NCBI GenBank assembly: GCA_013112555.1
Contig: JABFGK010000001.1
Location: forward strand, 310,001 to 374,000
Origin: Planctomycetota bacterium
Lineage (GTDB): Bacteria > Planctomycetota > Phycisphaerae > Phycisphaerales > UBA5793
Direction of reading: 5' to 3'
Length of the DNA stretch: 64,000 bases
The notes beneath the pieces are model-generated. The model had not been told where the DNA came from and ran no database searches. It saw only the letters and a list, made by a program, of their open reading frames with translations. Position 1 is the stretch's first letter. Every line of letters begins with the position of its first letter. Positions 37,807 through 46,376 of this stretch are shown here, one piece after another. Position numbers and translations under genes: made by a program.

Positions 37807-40800
37807 GTACCCCTGGTACCTCCTCGTTGATCGATCGAGCAATCGGCTTCTGTCTCGAACAGAAGTTGCTCGTGATTCTGTTTGTGGCCCTGGCTGTCGG
37901 TTGGGGTGCGATGGTGGCGCCGTTCGACTGGAACTTCTGGGGTCTGCCTCGTGATCCGGTAGCCGTCGATGCGATTCCCGACCTCGGCGAGAACCAGCAG
38001 ATTGTGTTCACCGCCTGGCCGGGCCGCAGCCCGCAGGACATTGACGATCAGATCACGTACCCGCTGACGGTGGCCCTGCTGGGCGTACCCGGGGTCAAGG
38101 ACATTCGCAGTTACTCGATGTTCGGGTTCTCGACGATCTATGTTGTGTTCAAGGACGATGTCGAGTTCTACTGGTCTCGTACCCGCATCCTGGAGAAGTT
38201 GAACAGCCTTCCTGCGGGAACGTTGCCTGACGGCGTCTCGCCATCCCTCGGGCCTGATGCGACCGCACTTGGGCAAGTGTTCTGGTACACGCTTGAAGGT
38301 CGTGATCCCGATGGGAATCTGACGGGCGGATGGGATCCACAGGAACTGCGCAGCATTCAGGACTGGACGGTTCGATACGCGTTGCTGGCAGCCGATGGGG
38401 TGTCCGAGGTGGCGTCAGTGGGGGGCTATGTCCAGGAGTATCAGATCGACGTCGATCCGGATGCCATGCGCGCCTTCGGCGTGACGCTCCATCAGGTGTT
38501 CAATGCCGTCCGGCAAAGTAACATTGACGTCGGTGCCCGAACCATCGAGATTAACAAGGCTGAGTATGTATTGCGCGGCCTGGGCTTTCTGAACAGCCCT
38601 GAGGATATTGAAAGCATCGCCGTCACGGCCCGGGACGATGTGCCGGTCTACATCCGGGATATTGCGCACGTCACGCGCGGCCCGGCGACTCGCCGTGGGG
38701 GACTCGACAAGGAAGGGGTTGAGGCGGTCGGGGGTGTTGTCGTCGTTCGGTATGGTGACAATCCGCTTCGCGTCATTCGCAACGTAAAGGACAAGATTGC
38801 ATCCATCCAGGCCGGCCTGCCGAGCAGGGTTCTGGAGGACGGCACGATGTCACAGGTGACGATCGTCCCGTTTTATGACCGGACCGGGTTGATCTACGAA
38901 ACACTCGGGACGCTCGGGACGGCCATCTCGCAGCAAGTTATCATGACAATCCTCATTGTCGTGTTCATGGTCATGCACTTGCGCAGCAGCATCCTGATTT
39001 CGAGCATGCTCCCGCTGGCCGTCCTCATGACGTTTGTGTGTATGAAACTCTTTGGCGTCGATGCGAACATCGTGGCACTGTCGGGAATCGCGATCGCGGT
39101 CGGCACCATTGTCGACATGGGAATTGTTCTTTGTGAGAATATCCTGCGACGGCTCGATGCGGCAGGCCCCGATGAATCACCTGTGATGGTGATACGAGAG
39201 GCGAGCACCGAGGTCGGTAGCGCCGTGCTGACAGCGGTCATGACCACCGTAGTTAGCTTTCTTCCGGTCTTCACGATGGAGGGGGCTGAGGGGAAGCTGT
39301 TCAAGCCGTTGGCATATACGAAGACCTTTGCGTTGATTGCCAGCATTCTGATCGCCCTGTTCGTTTTACCAGCGCTGGCACACCTTACGATGGGGTTGCG
39401 GATGCGGGGTGAATGGGTCCGTCGCAGCATCGGCATTCTGCTGGCAGTGGCCGGTGTCATCGTATGGATTGCCTGGGGCTATGGATTCGTGGCATTGTTC
39501 AGCGTCGCATTTGGTGCGGTTATTGTTGCGCGAACGCTGTTGCCTGACGTGCCTCGCCGGTTACTCGATGGGGCTGTGAATCTCGTCATTCTGGCAGGTG
39601 TGGCCGTGTTTCTCGCACGAGCATGGGAGCCGCTGGGGCCTGAGCGCGGCGAGACGCGAAACCTCATCTTCGTGGCCGGGTTGGCCGGTTCGATCGGTGT
39701 GATATTCCTGCTGTTCAGATATCTCTACCCGATGATTCTGCGCTGGGGGCTGCGGAACAAGTTGGCCACACTGCTTCCTGCAGCAATCGTCTGTGTCGTC
39801 GGTGTGACGATCTGGCTCGGCTTTGATCGGGTCGTGGGACGCTGGCTGCCGGATTCACTTCGTTCCAGGCAGGCTGTTGTGACCGTGGCGCACAAGTTCC
39901 CGGGATTGGGCAAGGAGTTTATGCCGGCGCTGGATGAAGGCTCATTCCTCTATATGCCGACGACGAGTACCCACGCTTCGATCGGCGAAGCGATGGATGT
40001 CCTGTCGAAACTGGATCAGGCAATTGCCTCGGTGCCGGAAGTCAGTCAGGTAGTGGGCAAGATCGGCCGGGCCGAGAGCCCGCTCGATCCAGCCCCGATC
40101 TCAATGGTTGAAACGGTTATTAACTATCAGTCGGAATATCGGGAGGACGAGCACGGTCGGCGCGTGAACTACCGGTATGACCCGGCCTCAGACGAGTTTG
40201 CCAGAGATTATGCTGGTAACCTGATACCGGATCGTGACGGGAGACCATTCCGCACCTGGCGACCTCACATTCGGAGTCCGCAGGACATCTGGGATGAGAT
40301 CGTCAAGGTGGCTGACTTGCCGGGCACGACGTCCGCACCGAAACTCCAGCCGATCGAGACACGGCTCATTATGCTGCAATCCGGGATTCGCGCACCAATG
40401 GCTGTCAAGATATACGGGCCGGACCTCGAGACGATCGATGCGTTTGCTCTTGAACTGGAGCGCGTTCTGAAGCAGGTTCCATCCATCCGCGCAGAGGCCG
40501 TCAATGCCGATCGCGTCGTGGGCAAGCCGTACCTCGAAATTGACATCGATCGGGAGCGCATTGCCCGGTATGGCATTTCGATCGCGGCCGTCCAGGAGGT
40601 CATTGAAGTTGCCATTGGCGGGAAGATGCTGACGCAAACCGTGGAAGGGCGGATGCGATACCCGGTCCGTGTTCGGTACATGCGCGAGTTGCGCGACAGT
40701 CTGGAAACACTCGGTACGGTACTCGTTGCAGCCCCGGATGGGCGTCAGATCCCACTGACCGAACTCGCAGCAATCGAGTATGTGCGTGGTCCGCAGGTGA

Positions 40801-41600
40801 TCAAGAGCGAGAATACGTTCCTGGTGGCATATGTGCTGTTTGACAAACTGCCGGGATATGCCGAAGTGGATGTGGTCGAAGCGGCACAGGCCTTCCTCAA
40901 GGAGCAGAGGGACAGTGGGGGATTGGTTGTCCCGGAAGGTGTGAGTTATGAGTTTGCCGGCATGTACGAGAACCAGATTCGTGCCTCGAAGAGACTCGCA
41001 CTTGTGCTGCCGCTCGCATTGGTGTTGATTTTCCTGATCCTGTACTTCCAGTTCAAATCGGTGCCGGTCACGATCATGGTGTTCTGCGGCGTCTTTGTGG
41101 CCTGGGGTGGGGGATTCCTCATGCTCTGGCTGTACGGCCAGCCGTGGTTCCTCGACTTTGATGTGTTTGATGTCAGTATGCGTGATCTGTTTCAAGTCAG
41201 GCCGATCAACTTGAGTGTGGCCGTCTGGGTCGGCTTCCTGGCACTGTTCGGCATTGCGACCGATGACGGTGTGGTGATGGCGACGCGCTTACGTCAGTCG
41301 TTTGCAGACTCGCGGCCGCAGTCGATCGAGGCAATCCGTCAGGCAACGGTGAGTGCGGGCAGGCTGCGTGTCAGAGCGTGCCTGATGACGACGGCCACGA
41401 CGGTGCTGGCACTGTTGCCCGTCTTGACCTCGAGCGGACGCGGCTCGGACATCATGATCCCGATGGCCATCCCGAGTTTCGGCGGCATGGTGGTGGCACT
41501 CGTGACGTTGTTTGTCGTCCCGGTGTTGTACTGCTGGTATGAGGAGTGGCGATATCGTCTGAGGAGTGCATTTGGCAGTTTGCCCGAATCGGCACAGTAA
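37803..41600 (+). CDS. cusA: CusA-type heavy-metal RND efflux pump with extra membrane segments
   Basis: A 1,265-residue inner-membrane transporter. The family start (RAIGFCLEQKLLVI), DAIPDLGENQQIV, the porter domain (DQITYPLTVALLGVPGVKDIRS), the TM4 Asp in GTIVDMGIVLCENIL and FGIATDDGVVMATRL in the second half are clear HME-RND marks. It exports metal ions in exchange for protons. It is about 200 residues longer than E. coli CusA: around residues 525-690, between TM6 and TM7, there are roughly three further hydrophobic segments (GILLAVAGVIVWIAWGYG, LVILAGVAVFLARAW, VAGLAGSIGVIFLLF). It is last in the operon; its stop is 2 bp before a terminator stem. Confidence 0.93.
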   Translation: MSTPGTSSLIDRAIGFCLEQKLLVILFVALAVGWGAMVAPFDWNFWGLPRDPVAVDAIPDLGENQQIVFTAWPGRSPQDIDDQITYPLTVALLGVPGVKDIRSYSMFGFSTIYVVFKDDVEFYWSRTRILEKLNSLPAGTLPDGVSPSLGPDATALGQVFWYTLEGRDPDGNLTGGWDPQELRSIQDWTVRYALLAADGVSEVASVGGYVQEYQIDVDPDAMRAFGVTLHQVFNAVRQSNIDVGARTIEINKAEYVLRGLGFLNSPEDIESIAVTARDDVPVYIRDIAHVTRGPATRRGGLDKEGVEAVGGVVVVRYGDNPLRVIRNVKDKIASIQAGLPSRVLEDGTMSQVTIVPFYDRTGLIYETLGTLGTAISQQVIMTILIVVFMVMHLRSSILISSMLPLAVLMTFVCMKLFGVDANIVALSGIAIAVGTIVDMGIVLCENILRRLDAAGPDESPVMVIREASTEVGSAVLTAVMTTVVSFLPVFTMEGAEGKLFKPLAYTKTFALIASILIALFVLPALAHLTMGLRMRGEWVRRSIGILLAVAGVIVWIAWGYGFVALFSVAFGAVIVARTLLPDVPRRLLDGAVNLVILAGVAVFLARAWEPLGPERGETRNLIFVAGLAGSIGVIFLLFRYLYPMILRWGLRNKLATLLPAAIVCVVGVTIWLGFDRVVGRWLPDSLRSRQAVVTVAHKFPGLGKEFMPALDEGSFLYMPTTSTHASIGEAMDVLSKLDQAIASVPEVSQVVGKIGRAESPLDPAPISMVETVINYQSEYREDEHGRRVNYRYDPASDEFARDYAGNLIPDRDGRPFRTWRPHIRSPQDIWDEIVKVADLPGTTSAPKLQPIETRLIMLQSGIRAPMAVKIYGPDLETIDAFALELERVLKQVPSIRAEAVNADRVVGKPYLEIDIDRERIARYGISIAAVQEVIEVAIGGKMLTQTVEGRMRYPVRVRYMRELRDSLETLGTVLVAAPDGRQIPLTELAAIEYVRGPQVIKSENTFLVAYVLFDKLPGYAEVDVVEAAQAFLKEQRDSGGLVVPEGVSYEFAGMYENQIRASKRLALVLPLALVLIFLILYFQFKSVPVTIMVFCGVFVAWGGGFLMLWLYGQPWFLDFDVFDVSMRDLFQVRPINLSVAVWVGFLALFGIATDDGVVMATRLRQSFADSRPQSIEAIRQATVSAGRLRVRACLMTTATTVLALLPVLTSSGRGSDIMIPMAIPSFGGMVVALVTLFVVPVLYCWYEEWRYRLRSAFGSLPESAQ

Positions 41601-41602
41601 AA

Positions 41603-41636
41603 AACGGCGACTGCACCGTTTGATGCAACCGCCGTT
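41603..41636 (-). terminator. Terminator of the Cys-rich 179-residue protein gene
   Basis: The arms AACGGCG (41603-41609) and CGCCGTT (41630-41636) enclose a second TGCA/TGCA pairing. Read on the minus strand the stem is followed by a run of T (41604-41599), so it terminates the leftward gene ending at 41672. It begins only 2 bp after the cusA stop, but on the plus strand no T-run follows. Confidence 0.8.
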
Positions 41637-41671
41637 GGAATAGCCTTCCTTGGCTTGGAACTCGCGTCCGC

Positions 41672-42211
41672 TTACGCAGCCTTGCGCTTGCTGTAGTGCG
41701 AGAACTTGTAGTTGCGGGTCGTGGTGCCGGTCTTGCGGCCGGTGGTGCGACGACGCGTGGTCTTCCTGGTTGTGGATGACTTGGGCGTCTGGGTGTACGT
41801 GCACCACGTCGTGGGCGTGTGGAACTTCCGCGTGGCGCTGAAGCTCTTGGGCTTCGTGTAGAACTTGTTGAACTGGCGGCAGCAGAAGTAGAACATCTGC
41901 GGGTTCGACCAGCCATTGACCTGCTCAGGAGTCACCCAGCCCTGCTGCATGCAGAAGTAAACGGCATACTGCCAGAAATTGAACTCGGTCGTTCGTGACT
42001 TCGTGCGCGGGCACTTGCACTGGAAGGTCGGGAAGTAGCAGTTGTGCCCATTAAACTTCTTGCAGAAGGCATAGCCTTCCTTGCACAGGCAATTCCAGAC
42101 GTAGTTCTCGGTGCAGTGGTTGCGCTTGGCACAGTTCTGGACCCATGTCCACGGAGACGTACCCTTTTTGCATGCGGTCATGAACGGTTTGCCGAAAGTC
42201 TTGGTCTTCAT
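41672..42211 (-). CDS. Unrecognised Cys-rich, aromatic and basic 179-residue protein
   Basis: I do not recognise this protein. It has 13 cysteines (residues 14, 27, 33, 41, 43, 50, 58, 65, 67, 87, 110, 111, 137) and many Trp, Phe, Tyr, Lys and Thr, but very few Leu, Ile or Asp. Two similar segments, EFNFWQYAVYFCMQQGW and NPQMFYFCCRQFNKFY, follow the Cys-dense first half. Residues 138-179 are a Thr/Arg/Lys tail (SSTTRKTTRRRTTGRK) like a histone H1 tail. There is no signal peptide or membrane helix. AGGAG nine bases before the ATG, a dedicated terminator and mostly C-ending codons with AAG for Lys suggest a real, well-expressed gene. The pattern fits a zinc- or metal-binding, nucleic-acid-binding protein, but this is inference. 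Confidence 0.75.
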   Translation of the reverse strand: MKTKTFGKPFMTACKKGTSPWTWVQNCAKRNHCTENYVWNCLCKEGYAFCKKFNGHNCYFPTFQCKCPRTKSRTTEFNFWQYAVYFCMQQGWVTPEQVNGWSNPQMFYFCCRQFNKFYTKPKSFSATRKFHTPTTWCTYTQTPKSSTTRKTTRRRTTGRKTGTTTRNYKFSHYSKRKAA

Positions 42212-42705
42212 AAATCAGTACTCCTGTTTCACAGTTCGGCTCGCGCTGGACTGGCTATGAGTCTCCGCGGGCCAGGTTTCCATGTCTGAGTAATCAGTCT
42301 GACGGTGTGTCAGCCATACCCAACCGTGTGTGGTTCGTCGGCTGGATGAACGGGCTAGCCGGTTGATCGTGCATCCAACGCTTCGGTCCGTTCCCCTGTC
42401 CAGGCTGATGTCATGTGCTCAACACACACGCTTCGGCCCAAAGGGGAAGTGAACGGGATATCGGCGTATTCAAAAGGTGGAATAAGTACAGATGAGCGGA
42501 AATATGGCCAGGAAGTACCTGAACTTGCCCACTCTGTAGATGATAACTGCCGTAACTTCATGTTTGGCAGTTGGTTAGGCTGGGATTGTGACGTGAAAAG
42601 CGGGTCAGTCTGTAACGACGTTTTTCGCAAAGAATCCGTACTGAAGGCAACATGCTGGATCAGATTGAGCGCGATCCTGCCAAGTCACGAGTGCCCTTTA
42701 TCCCC
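42212..42705. other. 494-bp region without a convincing gene
   Basis: It lies between the Cys-rich gene start and the end of the leftward lipoprotein gene. Short open frames exist on both strands but have no ribosome site, family match or codon bias. Base use is visibly richer in A and T than the flanks, especially 42470-42650. It must include the promoter of the Cys-rich gene. It could be a decayed gene or an untranslated leader. Confidence 0.55.
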
Positions 42706-43455
42706 TTATGGGCGCCCCATCTCGATGTAATCCTCACCTGCACGGAGGATGAAAACCGCATCCGGGCGTTGCGTGCGCAACTGGGCGGCCAGTTCGTGTG
42801 GCCAGAACATCGTGCGCGGGACCTCAATGAATCCCGGGGTGAACCGCTTGAGAAACCCACTCACGGAAACGCAGCACAGCATGCCGTGACTCATCGTCGA
42901 AAAAGAGCCCCTGGGATCGTCGTCCGAGAGACCATCGCGCAGGATCTGGTCGAGATCCGTGTCGAGTTGCTTTGGTACCGTCCATTCAAAGATCTCGATG
43001 GCCTTGTTATGGCACGGGCTTTGACGCCACCCCCAGTACGATTCCAGGCCTGGAGTGCCTTCAATGAGCAGGTCGCTTTGCCGGGCCACCTCTTCAGATC
43101 GCACCCCGTAAGTCCCTGCAGGATCCCAGAAAACGGTGTCATGGTTGGTGCTGACGAGCCGTAATGCGGTGTGGTCGGAAAAGAGCGAGCCGTAGCAGAT
43201 GATGATCTGAAGCCGCCCGGGGCGATCTGATGGGCCTGTCTCCAGCGGTACGGCGACGTCGTTTTCAAGGCTGAACTGGTCAAAAGTGACGGTCTCAGTC
43301 TGCCAGCCTTCGGGGATTCGAGCCCCGCCGCCGGTGCATCCGCTTGAAGTCAGCAGCAGTAATGGGACGAAGTAGCACACAATCACGGTGCTCACGAGGG
43401 ATTGGGTACTGTAAGAATATGGTGTCGAATGGTGTGATCTTGTGGATTCCGGCAT
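42706..43455 (-). CDS. Lipoprotein, possibly with a permuted papain-like (DUF4105-type) domain
   Basis: A 249-residue protein. A hydrophobic stretch ends in LLTSSGC, so it should be a lipoprotein with its Cys near residue 40. Beyond it, SLFSDHTALRLV and TVFWDPAGTYG come before HGMLCCVSVSGFLKRFTPG and FWPHELAAQL. This order, His first and Cys later, with the FWDP strand, recalls permuted NlpC/papain-like domains, but I cannot confirm it. ATG 43455 has GGGAG about 11 bases upstream. It is divergent from the ECF sigma gene and may share a regulatory region with it. Confidence 0.6.
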   Translation of the reverse strand: MPESTRSHHSTPYSYSTQSLVSTVIVCYFVPLLLLTSSGCTGGGARIPEGWQTETVTFDQFSLENDVAVPLETGPSDRPGRLQIIICYGSLFSDHTALRLVSTNHDTVFWDPAGTYGVRSEEVARQSDLLIEGTPGLESYWGWRQSPCHNKAIEIFEWTVPKQLDTDLDQILRDGLSDDDPRGSFSTMSHGMLCCVSVSGFLKRFTPGFIEVPRTMFWPHELAAQLRTQRPDAVFILRAGEDYIEMGRP

Positions 43456-43575
43456 ATGCAGGGTCACTCCCTCATACCAGACCGTGAGTAGGATAACCAC
43501 ACCGGTACAACAGGCAGTTGGTATTCAACGTGCAATACCGCGGTGTCGGCCCCGTTATACAAGGTGGCAGGACTT

Positions 43576-44202
43576 ATGGAAGGCAGCCTGGATACCTCCA
43601 TCCTGGAGCGAGCAGCAGGTGGCGACCAGACTGCCTGGCGTGACATCGTAGAACACTACGGGTCGCGGGTGCACGGCCTGATCCGCTCGCAATGCCGTGA
43701 CGACGACCTGGCTGAGGAGATTACCCAATCGGTCTTTTGCACGGTGGCTCAGAAACTCGGCTCGGATTCCGGCTACGTCGAACTGGGCCGATTCGACGCG
43801 TGGATCTTTCGAGTGGCCATGAATCGGCTGCGGGACGAGATGCGGCGTCGCAAGCGACAGGCAGCCCCGAGTGAGCAGGGTGTTCTGGAAGAGGCCGGCC
43901 CGAAAAACGAGACCCCCGAAGTGACTCCGACATTGAGGTTGGTCGCTGATGAGGATGATCGGGAGGATCGCGAGGCGCTGCGTGAGGCACTGGAGACACT
44001 CGGGCCGGCCGACCGGCTCGTCCTGGAACTGAGGCATCGGGCCGGCTGGAGTTTCAAGGAGATTGCTGATGAACTCGGGCAGCCGATTGGGACCGTCCTG
44101 GCTCGACAGCATCGGGCGTTGAAAAAACTCAAGAGCCTGTTGGAATCACGGGGGAAGACGAAGAACCCGGATGATGCACTCGAACAGGAGCACCGTGCGT
44201 AG
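43576..44202 (+). CDS. ECF-type RNA polymerase sigma factor
   Basis: A 208-residue sigma-70 family protein. Region 2 spans DDDLAEEITQSVFCTVAQKL to FDAWIFRVAMNRLRDEMRRR, and region 4 spans TLGPADRLVLELRHRAGWS to IADELGQPIGTVLARQHRALK. The linker is acidic. It should direct polymerase to a small stress or envelope regulon. ATG 43576 follows GGTGGCAGG; the frame is open to 43543. The next gene probably encodes its membrane regulator. Confidence 0.9.
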   Translation: MEGSLDTSILERAAGGDQTAWRDIVEHYGSRVHGLIRSQCRDDDLAEEITQSVFCTVAQKLGSDSGYVELGRFDAWIFRVAMNRLRDEMRRRKRQAAPSEQGVLEEAGPKNETPEVTPTLRLVADEDDREDREALREALETLGPADRLVLELRHRAGWSFKEIADELGQPIGTVLARQHRALKKLKSLLESRGKTKNPDDALEQEHRA

Positions 44203-44285
44203 AAGACAGAGTCTGGGCCCGATTCAGACGATGACTGACCAAGAAACAGGCAACCGAACGGGGCGGAAGGAAGCGATGGCAAGGC

Positions 44286-44909
44286 ATGGACGAGCAATAC
44301 GAAACCAATCAATCTGACGGCCAGGAACACACCCCGGAGCCTGAGTTGCAGCAACTGGATGACTCAGTGCGGGCACTTCTCAGGTCCGACCGTGTCCCGG
44401 ACGATGTGCTGGATCGGGTGTATCTGGCAAGCGTCGAGCATTTGCCGGCCGATTCTACACGACACACAGCCGCTTCCCCCCTGTATTCATTCGTTCGTCA
44501 ATATGGCGCGATCGCAGCAGCCATTGTGGTGGTCGCAGCCGTCGGGCTGGCGGTGGTGGCGGATCGGACCGGGATCTTTCGATGGCTCCCGTCTGCAGAT
44601 CAGACTCTGGTGGACGATGATCAGTTGACAGCGACAGCCGACAATACCGATCAGCCGCCCATCACTGACGATGGGGCGATTGATACGGATTCAGATCAGG
44701 ACCTGCAACTGGCATCAAACGAGATGTACGGCGATGATTCGATCCTGCTGGAAGCCTCACGGATCAAGGCTCGGCTGGCTTCGGCAACGAAGTCGCTTTC
44801 CTCGTCGGCCTGGAGCGGCGGTGGGGCCGATACATACATGATGAATTCGACGGCCCGGCAGGCGCAGGACACGGCCTACTGGCTCGACACCGATCTGGAT
44901 AGTTTCTAG
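44286..44909 (+). CDS. Single-pass membrane protein, putative anti-sigma factor
   Basis: A 207-residue protein with one membrane helix (AIAAAIVVVAAVGLAVVA, about 77-95). The cytoplasmic side is about 75 acidic residues with a short helical part (LDDSVRALLRSDRVPDDVLDRV). The outer side is Asp/Thr-rich with a C-terminal helical patch (ILLEASRIKARLASATKSL). The place next to an ECF sigma gene and the topology suggest an anti-sigma factor. The HxxxCxxC zinc motif of ZAS anti-sigmas is absent. Function is inferred from context only. Confidence 0.6.
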   Translation: MDEQYETNQSDGQEHTPEPELQQLDDSVRALLRSDRVPDDVLDRVYLASVEHLPADSTRHTAASPLYSFVRQYGAIAAAIVVVAAVGLAVVADRTGIFRWLPSADQTLVDDDQLTATADNTDQPPITDDGAIDTDSDQDLQLASNEMYGDDSILLEASRIKARLASATKSLSSSAWSGGGADTYMMNSTARQAQDTAYWLDTDLDSF

Positions 44910-45029
44910 CACGCCAAAGCGCGGTGCACGTGCCGCTGCCGAGCGGGCAGGGATACGCCCCTGCGAGAGCCGCCTTGAATCGCTCTGTCTGAGAGACCCT
45001 GGCAGCAGCATGCTGAAAGGATGAACGCC

Positions 45030-46298
45030 ATGCGAAACAGCAGTCGTGGCGAGCGGATGAGCCGAACGACACGTTTGACGATGATCACCGCCGGTCTGAT
45101 CTGGATCGGCGGGATTGGTCACGGTTCGGCTTGGGCCGGCAGTTTGTGTACGCTGCCGTCACAGGAGGAGGCGGACATTCAAGCAGCCGCGGTGTCGATT
45201 CAGGACGAGCCGACGCAGCAGCAAGAGATTGATGAAAACGGGCACTACAAGCCTCGTCGAAAGGCGCGCAGCCCTTCCACAGGAACCGCCCAGGAGCCAG
45301 TTAAGGCTCAGAGCGCTGAGGGGCAGACGCCGCCGCCGGATACGGATGAGACTGATACGGCCGTGGGGGAGGCAGGGGAGGAAGTCATTAAGCGCCTCGA
45401 TCTGGAGATCGAGTTCGTGCGCCCGGCCGAGGGCAATCGGATCCAGGTTCGAGTCAACGGGCAGCAAGTTGATCCACGGACGGCCTTCATGATCCTGCGT
45501 CTGGTTGAGGGGCACTTCGGCGAGCCGATCGGCGACCGGCATGGCGAGGGGTTCATGCGGCCAAGCGGGAACCGGCCGGCCGGCCAGCAGGGCGGACGAC
45601 CTCACGACATGGAGAATGGCAGACCTGAGGGGGGGATGCGAGGCAATGGCGGCGGGGGCCCTCCCGGGGGCCGTGGCCGGGGCAACCCACCAGGTGGAAA
45701 CGGCCAGCCCAACCAGTCTGACCAGGGAGCGGGCCAACCGAATGACAGGCTGCCGTTCGGCCAAGTCCCCGGTGCCGGTCAACGAGATGAACCGCTTTTT
45801 GTGACCGAGCCGAAAACGCTGACCGCCGACCTGATCAGTACCGTCATGACCGTCGCCCGGGACTATGAGAGTCCCGATGTCTACCGCCGGCTTGAAGACA
45901 TGCAGGTTGAAGCCACGGACGAAGTATTCAATCGTGAACTGCGCAAGACGATGATGAAGTGGCAGCCTGAGATCGACCTGTATCAGGAGGATCCAACCGG
46001 CTACGACCTGCGCCTGAAGGATCGAAACTACTCCAATCGGACGTATGAACTCGTCATGCAGTATCGGCAGGCCACCGTCAGAGAAGATACCCTGTCAAAG
46101 GACATCATTGCCAACGAACTGCGGAACGTGGTCGAGGCGCACTTCGATGTACGGCAGGAGCAGCGAGAGCATGAGTACCAGCAGCTGTCTGAGGACCTGT
46201 CAATGCTCCGCCGGCGGATCGATCAGCGGCTCGAGCGCCGATCCATCATCATTGAGGCCCACCTGCGGAGAATGATGACCGATCCGGTCGATTTCTAG
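45030..46298 (+). CDS. Exported protein with Gly/Pro-rich middle and long C-terminal helices
   Basis: A 422-residue protein, not recognised. A signal peptide (LTMITAGLIWIGGIGHGSAWA) is followed by a Gln/Glu/Pro-rich part, a short conserved-looking strand (RLDLEIEFVRPAEGNRIQVR), a Gly/Pro/Asn low-complexity stretch (about 170-245), and about 150 mostly charged helical residues ending in a likely coiled coil (VVEAHFDVRQEQREHEYQQL, LRRRIDQRLERR). The helical part recalls Spy/CpxP/CnrX-like periplasmic chaperone-sensors by layout, not by motif. It is third after sigma and membrane regulator, so it may be their sensor or target. AAAGG supports ATG 45030 over 45021. Confidence 0.6.
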   Translation: MRNSSRGERMSRTTRLTMITAGLIWIGGIGHGSAWAGSLCTLPSQEEADIQAAAVSIQDEPTQQQEIDENGHYKPRRKARSPSTGTAQEPVKAQSAEGQTPPPDTDETDTAVGEAGEEVIKRLDLEIEFVRPAEGNRIQVRVNGQQVDPRTAFMILRLVEGHFGEPIGDRHGEGFMRPSGNRPAGQQGGRPHDMENGRPEGGMRGNGGGGPPGGRGRGNPPGGNGQPNQSDQGAGQPNDRLPFGQVPGAGQRDEPLFVTEPKTLTADLISTVMTVARDYESPDVYRRLEDMQVEATDEVFNRELRKTMMKWQPEIDLYQEDPTGYDLRLKDRNYSNRTYELVMQYRQATVREDTLSKDIIANELRNVVEAHFDVRQEQREHEYQQLSEDLSMLRRRIDQRLERRSIIIEAHLRRMMTDPVDF

Positions 46299-46376
46299 GT
46301 CACGCATCGGCCCTCGTCCGCAAAGTGTCGCCGATCGGTACTGACCGGTGATTCGACCTGCTAAGATCGCAGGTAC

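Noticed and set aside
41452-41916. Arg/Ser/Thr-rich minus-strand frame over the cusA end and the Cys-rich gene
   Set aside because: It is an out-of-frame shadow of the Cys-rich gene and crosses that gene's terminator.
42413-42730. 105-codon plus-strand frame in the gene-free gap
   Set aside because: No ribosome site, no family match, and its end overlaps the opposite lipoprotein gene.
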